64,000 nt of DNA, from contig JAQTNV010000013.1 in the NCBI GenBank assembly GCA_028713675.1, forward strand, positions 1 through 64,000. The letters run 5' to 3'. Under the pieces are notes generated by a model. That model searched no databases. It saw only the letters and a program-made list of their open reading frames with translations, and was not told where the DNA came from. Source of the stretch: a bacterium (GTDB taxonomy: Bacteria; Desulfobacterota; JAPLJL01). Numbering within the stretch: position 1 is the stretch's first letter; each line of letters starts with the position of its first letter. The position numbers and the translations under genes were made by a program. Positions 41,354 to 49,214 of the stretch are shown piece by piece.

Positions 41354-43205
41354 CAAAAGGTTCCTGGCGCTCACGCTCGCCCTTCTGTTCGGGGGCCTGG
41401 TCTCCGGCTGTTCGCGGATGAACGCCTACTACTTTCATCTTTCTCCGGCCCAAAACGGGGTCAAGGTCGAGAAGGACGTCATGGTGCCCATGCGCGACGG
41501 CGTCCGCCTGGCCACGGATGTTTACCTGCCCAAGGCCCCGGGCCCCTTCCCCGTAATCTTCACCCGGCTCCCCTACGGGAAGCGCTTTGCCGGCCTTTTC
41601 CCCATGCTGTGCCAGCTCTTTGCCGAAAGGGGCTACGCCTTCGTCATCCAGGATACCCGCGGGCGCTTCAAATCCGAGGGGAAATTCTTCCCCTTCATCG
41701 ACGACACCCAGGACGGGATCGATTTCTTCCGCTGGATCCAGCAGCAGCCCTGGAGCAACGGCCGGATCGGAAGCTGGGGGCCGAGCTACCTGGGGTACAT
41801 CCAGTGGGTAATCGCCCCTTCCCTCCCCGAGCTGAAGGTCATGTCCCCGTCGATCACCACCCCGAATATGCACGAAGCCATTTTCCGGGGCGGGGTCATG
41901 AACCTGCTCACCATCTACACCTTCTTCGGTTTCACCGGGCTCAAGGAAACCTCTTTTTTTAATCCCCTGAACCACTTCAACGCCCTCAAGACCCTGCCCG
42001 TGGAAAAGATCGATGACGCCCTCGGCGAGGACAACTATTATTTCAACGAGGTGGCGACCCCCGAGCGCTCCCGGCATCTCCTGGAAAAGATCAACTTCAA
42101 GGATTCCTATTCCCGGGTCCAGGCCCCGGCCCTCATGGTCAGCGGCTGGTATGACATGTTCCTGGGCCCCCAGATCAACGACTTCCTGCGCCTCCGGAAA
42201 GAGGGGTCCGGCGCGGCCCGAGAGTCCCGGCTGATCATCGGCCCCTGGGCGCACGTCCTGCTCGGCGGGGACGGGACGGATAACATCAAGGTCAAGGAAA
42301 ACGTTTTCGAGTTCCCGGAAACCTTCGCCTGGTATGACCACTGGCTGAAAGGGGTGGATAACGGGGCGGAAAAACTCCCGGCTATCCGCTATTTCCTGAT
42401 GGGGGCCAACGAATGGAAAACCGCGGAGGATTGGCCGCCGGCCGGTTTCGCGCCCGCGGAATACTATCTGCACAGCCAGGGCCAGGCCAATACCGTTTCC
42501 GGCAACGGCAGCTTAAGCCGGGAGCGGACCGGGAAGGAAACCCCGGATTCCTTCGAGTATGACCCCCTGAACCCGGTCCCCACCCGGGGCGGGTCCACTC
42601 TTCTCATTCCCTTTTTCACCACCCACTGCCATGCCTCCCGGCTTTACGGGCCGGCCAACCAGCTTCCGCTCGAATCCCGGAAAGACGTTCTCGTCTACAC
42701 CACCCCGCCGCTCACCGAACCGCTGGAGGTTTCGGGCCCCATCCAGGTCAAGCTTTTCGCCTCCACCAGCGCCCTGGATACCGATTTTTCCGCCAAGCTG
42801 ATTGATGTTCTCCCGAACGGAAAGGCCCTGCTCCTCCAGGACGGGATCATCCGGGCCCGTTACCGCGAAGGGCTGCTCAAGGGTGAAGCTTTGATCCAGC
42901 CGGGAAAAATATACGAGTACACCATCGACCTCTGGCAGACCGCCAACCTCTTCCGCGCCGGCCACCGGATCCGGGTGGAGATTTCCTCCTCCAACTTCCC
43001 TCGCTACGTGCGCAACCTGAACACCGGGGGCGACCTGGCCCTGGAAACAACCCCGGTCATCGCCCACCAGCAGATTTACCACGATGCGGAGCATCCCTCC
43101 CGCCTGATTATCTGGGTGAAGACCGCCGGGGACGGGACAAAGTCCGAAGGAAAAACTCCGGCCGCCGGGCCGGCTTCTCCGCCGTCCTCCGTCCCGACTT
43201 CCTGA
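41343..43205 (+). CDS. CocE/NonD-type hydrolase (X-Pro dipeptidyl-peptidase S15 family)
   Basis: The 620-aa protein has a lipoprotein-like signal peptide (FLALTLALLFGGLVSGCSR) and then an alpha/beta hydrolase domain of the S15/CocE group: RDGVRLATDVYLPK, RGRFKSEGKFFPF and the nucleophile elbow GSWGPSYLGYIQW with the catalytic Ser. The C-terminal beta-jelly-roll domain (about 400-600) is also typical. Such enzymes cleave esters or Xaa-Pro dipeptides, and the lipobox suggests a periplasmic or outer-membrane location. The small membrane protein upstream overlaps its start. Confidence 0.88.
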   Translation: MTTDKRFLALTLALLFGGLVSGCSRMNAYYFHLSPAQNGVKVEKDVMVPMRDGVRLATDVYLPKAPGPFPVIFTRLPYGKRFAGLFPMLCQLFAERGYAFVIQDTRGRFKSEGKFFPFIDDTQDGIDFFRWIQQQPWSNGRIGSWGPSYLGYIQWVIAPSLPELKVMSPSITTPNMHEAIFRGGVMNLLTIYTFFGFTGLKETSFFNPLNHFNALKTLPVEKIDDALGEDNYYFNEVATPERSRHLLEKINFKDSYSRVQAPALMVSGWYDMFLGPQINDFLRLRKEGSGAARESRLIIGPWAHVLLGGDGTDNIKVKENVFEFPETFAWYDHWLKGVDNGAEKLPAIRYFLMGANEWKTAEDWPPAGFAPAEYYLHSQGQANTVSGNGSLSRERTGKETPDSFEYDPLNPVPTRGGSTLLIPFFTTHCHASRLYGPANQLPLESRKDVLVYTTPPLTEPLEVSGPIQVKLFASTSALDTDFSAKLIDVLPNGKALLLQDGIIRARYREGLLKGEALIQPGKIYEYTIDLWQTANLFRAGHRIRVEISSSNFPRYVRNLNTGGDLALETTPVIAHQQIYHDAEHPSRLIIWVKTAGDGTKSEGKTPAAGPASPPSSVPTS

Positions 43206-43213
43206 GTCGGACT

Positions 43214-43615
43214 TTATTTTTCCGGGGAAGATTTCCGGGAACGCCTGGAAATCGCTTTGCCGGCCGCGCCGGCGAGGAGCAGGACCACGCCGCTCGCGGC
43301 CGTGATCCCGAATCCGCGAAGCAGCCCGGGCGATGATCCCGTCATCGCGAACCCGAGCACCCCGGGGATGACAAGCATCACGCCGAGGTAATCCAGGATC
43401 CGGGCGATCCTGGGCAGCAGGGGAGACCGGTCCTCCAGGAGCCTGATGAAAATCAGCGCCGTCCCCGCGAGGGCCAGGATTATCCCGGCCACCAGGTACT
43501 GCCAGGGAAATTTCTGGACAGGCAGCGAGCTGATCATGATGAGAAACGCCCCGCCGGCATAAACCGGCCAGCCGACATAGTATCTCCAGGCCGCTGACGG
43601 TTTGTTTTCTTGCAT
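43214..43615 (-). CDS. Small membrane protein, unknown
   Basis: From ATG 43615 the protein is 133 aa with four hydrophobic segments and a basic C-terminus (KAISRRSRKSSPEK). The reading frame continues upstream to 44032, but that extension lies entirely on the opposite strand of the MaoC gene and is not credible. No family signature is recognised. It ends eight bases from the end of the convergent CocE-like gene. Confidence 0.6.
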   Translation of the reverse strand: MQENKPSAAWRYYVGWPVYAGGAFLIMISSLPVQKFPWQYLVAGIILALAGTALIFIRLLEDRSPLLPRIARILDYLGVMLVIPGVLGFAMTGSSPGLLRGFGITAASGVVLLLAGAAGKAISRRSRKSSPEK

Positions 43616-43778
43616 ATTATTTATCCTATTCCAAATCGCGGAAAATGAAAATCTCCAATGTGAATCCGGAAATTCCCGCCCCGGATTCCGAATGCGGCCT
43701 TCTCTATCCAAAACCCGATTCATTTTATAAAATTGGGCAGGCAAGACACTTGCAATCCCGAACCTAAGGAGGAAAAAA

Positions 43779-44237
43779 ATGGCCGAACAGTTAACATTGG
43801 AAAAATTGAAAAACTCGGTAGGAAAAGAAGTGGCGGTCTCGAGCTGGTTTGAAGTGGACCAGGCCCGGGTCAACACCTTCGCCGATTGCACCGATGACCA
43901 CCAGTGGATCCACGTGGACCCGGTCAAGGCCAAGGACGGCCCCTTCAAAACCACCATCGCCCACGGTTTCCTGACCCTCTCCCTGCTCTCGCATTTCCAT
44001 TTCGAAGTGAAGGTTTTCCCCTCGGACATCAAGCTCGCCGTGAATTACGGTCTGAACAAGGTCCGCTTTTTAAACCCCGTGACGGTGGGGAGCAAGATCC
44101 GCGCCCGCTTCAAGGTCCTGAGCATGGAGGAGAAGGGACACGGCCGGATCCTGATGACCCTGGAGAACACCATCGAGGCTCAGGGCGCGGACAAGCCCGC
44201 GATGATCGCCGAAACGCTGACGCTGCTCTTTGTTTAA
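43779..44237 (+). CDS. MaoC-like (R)-specific enoyl-CoA hydratase
   Basis: The 152-aa single hot-dog-fold protein contains the hydratase-2 motif FADCTDDHQWIHVDPVKAKDGPFKTTIAHGFLTLSL, with the catalytic Asp (in FADCTDDH) and His (in IHVD) and the ensuing Gly. Its length matches PhaJ/MaoC-type hydratases, which hydrate trans-2-enoyl-CoA to (R)-3-hydroxyacyl-CoA; NodN-like members are also possible. A good AAGGAGG site lies eight bases upstream. It is a stand-alone gene; a fatty-acid or PHA role is inferred. Confidence 0.88.
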   Translation: MAEQLTLEKLKNSVGKEVAVSSWFEVDQARVNTFADCTDDHQWIHVDPVKAKDGPFKTTIAHGFLTLSLLSHFHFEVKVFPSDIKLAVNYGLNKVRFLNPVTVGSKIRARFKVLSMEEKGHGRILMTLENTIEAQGADKPAMIAETLTLLFV

Positions 44238-44355
44238 AGCAGAGGGCAGAGAGCATAGCCTCCGGCCCCGCTTCCAGCCCGTAGGGCTTACAGGCCGGAG
44301 GGTAGGGCCTACAGCCCGGAGGGAGCATAGGGTAAAAGAAAATCTTTCCATGTTT

Positions 44356-44380
44356 GGGCGGGGATGAACCCCGTCCCGAC
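44356..44380 (-). repeat. Diverged class-1 REP hairpin
   Basis: GGGCGGGGATGAACC and CCGTCCCGAC form a diverged copy of the REP family (head GTCG instead of GTAG on the minus strand). GTAGGGCTTACAGGCC-type repeats lie just before it (about 44278-44320). Confidence 0.6.
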
Positions 44381-44415
44381 AAAAACTTTCCCGATAACCA
44401 AGCAGGGGTCCAGAA

Positions 44416-45381
44416 ATCGACCGTCGCAAGTTTCTGCTCATCTCAGGCGGAGCCGCTTTTGGCATCCTGGCCGGCAGGCCGGGTGCCGGCCCCTGGAATT
44501 CCAGCCTGGCCAACGCCTCCGCTCTCCCGATAAAAACCGGCGACCCGCGCCGGGCCCTGGTGCTCTGGTACAGCCAGACCGGCCACACGGCCCGCATCGG
44601 CAAGTTGATCGCGAAGACACTTGAGGGTGAGGGACTGGCCGTGGAATCCGGGCCGATGGCCGAAACGGAACCGGCCCAGGCCGCCGGTTACGATCTGCTG
44701 GTATTCGGAGCGCCGGTTTATTACATGGATGTCCCGGCCAATGTGAAGAAGTGGCTGGCGCGCTTGCCCGATTTGTCCGGCATCGCGGCGGCGTCCTGGG
44801 CTACCTACGGCGGTGCCGGCGACAACCCGTTCAACACCGCCTGCGGCCTGTTGGAACCGGCGGCCGGGAAAAAAGCGGTTCCCGTGGGAATGGAAACCTT
44901 CGGCAACATGTCGACCTTTTCGCCGACCTGGTCGGCCCTGGGCCAGAAAGCGCGGATTCTGAAATATCGGGACCTGCCGAACGAGCAGACCTATGAAAAG
45001 GGGCGCCGGTACGCCCGGGCGCTCCTTCAGCGGGTCCGGGAGAAGAAGCCGCTGGAAGTCAAACGCGGGTTCTCGATCAGCGGCGCGCTTACCACGTTCA
45101 ATCCGATGTGGTGGACCAAGCGGATGATCAACCGCCATGAAATCGATCCCGCCAAATGCATCAGATGCTTTGCCTGCGCCAAGACCTGCCCCGCCGGAGC
45201 CATCAGTCCGGACCAACGGGAAGTCGACCGGGGTGCCTGCCTGGCCTGCATGGGATGTATCAACAATTGCCCGGCCGACGCGATCACGATGGAATATCTC
45301 GGCCGGCCGGTTTACGGATGGAAAAGGTTCTGCCGTGAGAACGGAATTGTCATCGCCGAACCGCGCGAATTGGTTTCATAG
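44416..45381 (+). CDS. Tat-exported flavodoxin-ferredoxin protein (EFR1-like), start codon unclear
   Basis: The C-terminal part (about 255-321) has two complete [4Fe-4S] motifs (CIRCFACAKTCP and CLACMGCINNCP). The middle has a flavodoxin phosphate-binding loop (WYSQTGHTARIGK). Upstream in the same frame lies a perfect twin-arginine signal, IDRRKFLLISGGAAFGILAG, ending in Ala-rich sequence before the flavodoxin fold. No ATG, GTG or TTG precedes the signal in this frame before a stop at about 44396-44398; the first codon of DRRKF is preceded only by ATC at 44416, with an AGGGG about eight bases upstream. The GTG at 44560 would remove the signal and part of the first beta strand. So either a rare start is used, or the 5' end has been mutated or misread. 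Confidence 0.75.
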   Translation: MDRRKFLLISGGAAFGILAGRPGAGPWNSSLANASALPIKTGDPRRALVLWYSQTGHTARIGKLIAKTLEGEGLAVESGPMAETEPAQAAGYDLLVFGAPVYYMDVPANVKKWLARLPDLSGIAAASWATYGGAGDNPFNTACGLLEPAAGKKAVPVGMETFGNMSTFSPTWSALGQKARILKYRDLPNEQTYEKGRRYARALLQRVREKKPLEVKRGFSISGALTTFNPMWWTKRMINRHEIDPAKCIRCFACAKTCPAGAISPDQREVDRGACLACMGCINNCPADAITMEYLGRPVYGWKRFCRENGIVIAEPRELVS

Positions 45382-45566
45382 GATAATTATTTCCAAATCC
45401 ACGCAGGCTGACGATCTTTCTTCTCTTCCCATTCTCAAGAGCACATAGGAAAAAACGGTGGAGGTCTGAGGTCTTAACCCAGCCGCTTTTTTATTAGACA
45501 AAAGGGCTATTTTGACCAATAAACTCTATATAAGACGGCGATATTAAAGAAGGGGATAATTCAAAA
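45382..45566. other. Spacer, no feature seen
   Basis: This 185-bp spacer between convergent genes is AT-rich. A weak hairpin may lie near 45449-45495, but no clear terminator or promoter is seen. Confidence 0.4.
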
Positions 45567-46769
45567 TTATAAGCTGCTCCATTTCCTGCGCAGCATAGGA
45601 CCACGGTTCGTGCGGATGACACTAAGCGCAGCTCGATTTACGTCAATTACCTCCAGGAAGTCCCGCATTTGTCCCCGAACACCTGATCGATGTAGTTCGG
45701 TTAGCAATATTTCTGCAGAGTCGAGACCACGTTCATAAAAATCAGCTGTTTCATCAAATGTGTCTCGGTGTGCAGTTCTAACCTGGGACCATAGGCATTG
45801 GAGGTAATGGCGGAATGCACTTTGCTCGGTCCAACCCACAACCGATGGCTGAACGCCTGAAAAAATTAGATCAGCATGTTGACTACCGAGAGATTTTGGT
45901 GGAGTCATCCGAGCAAGTATTCCCTGTTTTTTGGCGATGTCCAAGAACGGTATTTTATATTCGGATAGAACCTGTGGACAGTAATACCAAGTCGCACGCT
46001 GTTTTATCTCCTCATCATAATCATTACGGAATTTATCGGGCGAAAAAGATCGCACATTCATCCATGTTCCAGAGGCAATCCAGTTCGCACCGACGCAAGC
46101 AAGTGCAAGCATTTGATGGTTACAATATCCAACAAGAACTTTTTTGTTTTTTAGCCTTAATCCGGCAACCAGATCAAGGACATTTGCTAGCCACGTCGGA
46201 TCTTTTACTAAGTAGTCATCTCCAGGGTGTTCGCAGACGAGATAGATACCACCTGCATCCCAATCTTCTGCCGCAGCAAGAATATCTTCGACTTCAGTAT
46301 CAGACCTAACGGCCCTCTCGCCAAGTGCCACCGTAATAAATAAGGGTAAAGTAGTCAGACCGTGTGCTTCGTTAATTAATAATATTTGTCGAGCAAGCCA
46401 GTCTTCATCGATTTTTTCGGCAAATAATCCGGGCAGAATTATTGCTTCACTACCAAGTTTGATGTTGAGATCCAAAAGTTTTCTTATAAGTTCCCGGACC
46501 TTTGGCCCGGACCAAAAATCTTTGGTGCTATATCGGGAAGGCCAAAATGTATGCGAAGTTAAACGTTCATGGTCTGCATTCGGAAGATAAAACTGAGGAT
46601 CCAAGAGAACTTTTCCATTAACACTGGTTGTAATTTCCCTGGACAGGCGTTCGAGCTGATCAGGGGTAAGGTCGCGAGGGCTTAAAATTACCGTACCGCC
46701 ACCCCACGTCTCAACAAAATAGCGCGAGTGATCCATCATTCCATAACCAAACTGAATTTGGAGTTCCAT
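45567..46769 (-). CDS. Unrecognised 400-aa protein of the three-gene cassette
   Basis: I do not recognise the family. The start is set at ATG 46769, six bases after a GGAGG, giving MELQIQFGYGMMDHSRYF; longer in-frame starts up to 46847 lack a ribosome-binding site. Alternating hydrophobic strands and helices (GGTVILSPRDL, KVLLDPQFYLP, EAIILPGLF, LPLFITVAL, GGIYLVCEHPGDDYLV, KKVLVGYCNHQMLALACVGANWIASGTWM) resemble a TIM-barrel enzyme. GTWMNVRSF and YYCPQVLSEY are striking conserved-looking stretches, but there is no motif for a known chemistry. It is the last gene of a minus-strand cassette with a kinase and a nuclease-like protein and, like them, is more AT-rich than the flanks. Confidence 0.75.
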   Translation of the reverse strand: MELQIQFGYGMMDHSRYFVETWGGGTVILSPRDLTPDQLERLSREITTSVNGKVLLDPQFYLPNADHERLTSHTFWPSRYSTKDFWSGPKVRELIRKLLDLNIKLGSEAIILPGLFAEKIDEDWLARQILLINEAHGLTTLPLFITVALGERAVRSDTEVEDILAAAEDWDAGGIYLVCEHPGDDYLVKDPTWLANVLDLVAGLRLKNKKVLVGYCNHQMLALACVGANWIASGTWMNVRSFSPDKFRNDYDEEIKQRATWYYCPQVLSEYKIPFLDIAKKQGILARMTPPKSLGSQHADLIFSGVQPSVVGWTEQSAFRHYLQCLWSQVRTAHRDTFDETADFYERGLDSAEILLTELHRSGVRGQMRDFLEVIDVNRAALSVIRTNRGPMLRRKWSSL

Positions 46770-46853
46770 CATTCTCCTCCCGGATGCAATCATACGCCGC
46801 ATTGCGCGACGGGTGACGTGCATCCCCGAATGCAGTGCCAATTCCATAGGAGG

Positions 46854-47759
46854 TCAAGGGCTGAGAGTATCATTGATTTCCCTCATCCATTCAAGCGCTT
46901 CTTGTATGTTACTCGGGCGGCAGTCAACTCGACGCTGTCCCATTGCTCTAATCAATTCAGTAAAATTGTTCCCAATATCCCAAGGAATATTTGGTATCGG
47001 TAATGGATTTTGTTCTATGCGTTGAAAAACCTCTGCCGGAGTGCGAGCCCCATCACGATAAGGATTTCTGCCCGTAATACACTCCACAATTGTAACTGCT
47101 AAGGCGAAGAGATCAGCTCGTCCATCAAGTTCTCGTTTTCTGTTCCGAAACTGCTCTGGTGGCGCATAACCAGGTGTGCCGGGTCCACCAAGCCAAGCGG
47201 TATCTGTTAAAGATAATAAATCAAGATGGCGTGCGATCCCGAAATCCAAAAGCCAGTAATTGCTCTTAGTACAACGAATAATGTTTTCAGGTTTTACATC
47301 TCGATGAATGATGCGAACTTGGGCAACATCAGCAAGAGCTTCCAAAACATGTAGGCCGAGTCGTAAGACATTATCCTTATCGAGAATTCCCCGGACGAGA
47401 ATTTGTCGGACGCTTTCTCCATTAATCCGTTGCTCACGAAACCAAGGGAGATTGCTCCCTTCAGGAGTATTTGGAAAAACACCAACCTCTAAGATCCGCG
47501 GAACTCTGGGAGAGTTTGCGCGTCTAACTGCGAGAATTTCACGGTGTACCCGATTCACATCAGTATTCGGTTTAATAATTTTAATTACAACTTCTCCGTC
47601 GGATGGATGAATAGCGCTGTAAACCCATTTTTGCCCGCCCTCCGGAAAATCTACGACAGATGAGAGTTCTGGCATTTGTTGAGATAACCACTGAGAAGGA
47701 ATCAAGCTCGGGCCTCTTTTGAAGTCTGATCTTTTACCCTGGCACATCGCCAGGACCAT
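46854..47759 (-). CDS. Hanks-type serine/threonine protein kinase
   Basis: The 301-aa protein is a single kinase domain with every catalytic element: a Gly-rich loop region (GGQKWVYSA), Lys60 (VVIKII), Glu74 (VHREIL), HRDVKPEN (Asp154, Asn159), DFGIAR (Asp172), and APPEQ (about 199-203). There is no PASTA, forkhead or membrane segment, so it is a cytoplasmic, short kinase. It is the middle gene of the cassette. Its start is uncertain: ATG at 47759 overlaps the upstream gene by 58 bases, and ATG 47747 is an alternative; neither has a good ribosome-binding site. Stand-alone kinases in such islands can be defence effectors or regulators. Confidence 0.9.
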   Translation of the reverse strand: MVLAMCQGKRSDFKRGPSLIPSQWLSQQMPELSSVVDFPEGGQKWVYSAIHPSDGEVVIKIIKPNTDVNRVHREILAVRRANSPRVPRILEVGVFPNTPEGSNLPWFREQRINGESVRQILVRGILDKDNVLRLGLHVLEALADVAQVRIIHRDVKPENIIRCTKSNYWLLDFGIARHLDLLSLTDTAWLGGPGTPGYAPPEQFRNRKRELDGRADLFALAVTIVECITGRNPYRDGARTPAEVFQRIEQNPLPIPNIPWDIGNNFTELIRAMGQRRVDCRPSNIQEALEWMREINDTLSP

Positions 47760-48499
47760 TCATTGAACAACCATGAGGCATAAGATATTGGCTGCCGAGT
47801 ATCATCGGATGGACAATCAAGCCTAGGGCGTGGATCACCTACAACCCAGACACCAATTGAGGCTTTGCGGGCAGCTTCGAGAATGTTATTTTCCCGGAGT
47901 GCTTGCGGAATTAAAATATACGATTCGGGTGTGAACCATTTATTCAATGCCGCTTGGTCAATAGCATTTCGCCAATTTGAAACCTTGGCTTCAAAAGCAA
48001 CAATACGACGAACAGCGAAGGTTTCCCTGAGAGAGAAAGCCCGCCACATCCCCCGTCTTTTATAAACTAGGCCAACATCAGATAATCGATCAAGATATTT
48101 TTGCACACGTTGATGGAGAAAATATTCAATGCGGTCCTCCGATAACGGACCAAAATTTGTAAGAAGGTGAACTAATCGAACATCATCGCCCGAGATTCCT
48201 GTTCGTATTGGGTCCCATCGCATAGTAGTCGGTTCATGCCAAAATACAGCAACGAGATCCGGAAATCCTGATTGTAATTTGGGTTCTTTGAAAACGGTAA
48301 TTCGATGTGGTTGCTTTGCATCCAACGGTAGATCGAGAAGAAATTTTTCAACAAGTTTGGTTTCGGGACCCTTTGGAGTACGTCGGGAACGAACCCCGAA
48401 GTTCTTAGCTCTGGTAATAAGTTCGAAACGTTTGGAATGGTGACTTTTAATTATTGCTCTTTTCTTTGAGCTTAAAGGTAGCGTGTTCGCCGATTTCAT
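47702..48499 (-). CDS. PD-(D/E)xK nuclease-like protein with embedded winged helix
   Basis: From ATG 48499 (behind a GGGGGGGGAGA site) the protein has 265 residues. A Glu near 46/51 (PETKLVEKF), Asp81 in SGFPDLVAVF and E170-A-K172 in IVAFEAKVSNW have the order and strand context of a PD-(D/E)xK nuclease core, followed by AIDQAALNKWFTPESYILIP, which fits the helix and strand that usually end such cores. Between Asp81 and the ExK motif lies an insertion (about 104-160) with a winged-helix pattern (VRLVHLLTNFGPLSEDRIEYFLHQRVQKYLDRLSDVGLVYKRRG). It could cleave or bind DNA. I could not name the family, and the nuclease assignment is by motif only. It is the first gene of the cassette. Confidence 0.65.
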   Translation of the reverse strand: MKSANTLPLSSKKRAIIKSHHSKRFELITRAKNFGVRSRRTPKGPETKLVEKFLLDLPLDAKQPHRITVFKEPKLQSGFPDLVAVFWHEPTTMRWDPIRTGISGDDVRLVHLLTNFGPLSEDRIEYFLHQRVQKYLDRLSDVGLVYKRRGMWRAFSLRETFAVRRIVAFEAKVSNWRNAIDQAALNKWFTPESYILIPQALRENNILEAARKASIGVWVVGDPRPRLDCPSDDTRQPISYASWLFNEWSWRCARVKDQTSKEARA

Positions 48500-48775
48500 T
48501 CTCCCCCCCCGGACATCCAGTAGCAAGGTCAAAACCCAGGTTGAATTATATAACATTACTAAGGCACCCGTAAAATATTTTTAATCGGCGATCTAAATGC
48601 TGTAAATTGGCTTAAAATCGGAAGACATTCCCTGTTGCTGGCCAGCGATAAGCTCGCCGTCATGAAAAGCGAAATCTAGGGCCAGGTCGTTACTTTGCTA
48701 TCTGAAGGGCAAGTTGGGCAGGCCGCATCAAGTGCGGAATAAAAATGAGGGGTCAGCCCCATTATTTCTCTTGTA

Positions 48776-48806
48776 AAAAAAGAGGCGGCCTTGCGGCCGC
48801 CTTTTG
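48776..48806. terminator. Bidirectional terminator hairpin
   Basis: AGGCGGCC and GGCCGCCT pair around TTGC, with an A-run on the left (a T-run on the minus strand) and CTTTTGTG on the right. It isolates the cassette from the tRNA-Ala side. Confidence 0.78.
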
Positions 48807-48894
48807 TGTTATGGAGCTTGGCGCTTTAACTTTTTCTTGTATATCTCGCTTTTCTTCTAACCGCCCAGCTACCCAGCAACCGAGCCAACAATAA

Positions 48895-48917
48895 CGCAAC
48901 CTAAAGGTTGCGGCTAC
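48895..48917 (-). repeat. Class-2 REP hairpin
   Basis: Read on the minus strand, GTAGC is followed by CGCAACC/GGTTGCG arms around a TTTA loop. Compared with the copy at 11370 (CGCAGCC/GGCTGCG), both arms changed together, keeping the stem. Confidence 0.78.
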
Positions 48918-49124
48918 CGGTCATTCTCCCTGAATTTTACCCTTTGCGCTTTGCTCTTTCACCTTTGACCTTTGAGCTTTCACCAATATTCAGGTCTGTT
49001 TGGTTTTTCATTCCGTAATCGTCAATCGTCAATCGTAAATCGTAAATTCTTGCGCCTTGACCTCGTCGCCGAATGATTTTAAACTGAAAGCAAGCGCCGG
49101 TGAGTTTACTCACCGTTAGCAAGC

Positions 49125-49199
49125 GGGGGATTAGCTCAGCGGGAGAGCACTGCGTTCGCAACGCAGGGGTCGAGGGTTCAAATCCCTTATCCTCCACCA
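49125..49199 (+). tRNA. tRNA-Ala (anticodon CGC)
   Basis: The 75-nt gene folds as a standard cloverleaf: acceptor GGGGGAT/ATCCTCC, D arm GCTC-AGCGGGA-GAGC, anticodon arm CTGCG-TTCGCAA-CGCAG, T arm GAGGG-TTCAAAT-CCCTT and encoded CCA. The anticodon is CGC. The third acceptor pair is G3:U70, the identity element recognised by alanyl-tRNA synthetase, which confirms alanine. It lies just upstream of the ftsB-like gene. Confidence 0.97.
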
Positions 49200-49214
49200 A
49201 AATTCAGAGAAAAA

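Larger units (their letters stand above)
48500..49124. other. 625-bp spacer between cassette and tRNA gene
   Basis: It contains the 5' leader of the cassette (up to about 48560), an unassigned 150-bp stretch (about 48600-48740), a bidirectional terminator hairpin (48776-48806), a class-2 REP hairpin (48895-48917) and AATCGTCAATCG phrases just before the tRNA gene. No integrase or remnant of one is seen. Confidence 0.6.

Noticed and set aside
43616-44032. N-terminal extension of the small membrane protein (43214) to 272 aa
   Set aside because: The extension lies wholly opposite the MaoC gene, which has a motif and ribosome-binding site; an ATG at 43615 gives a normal start.
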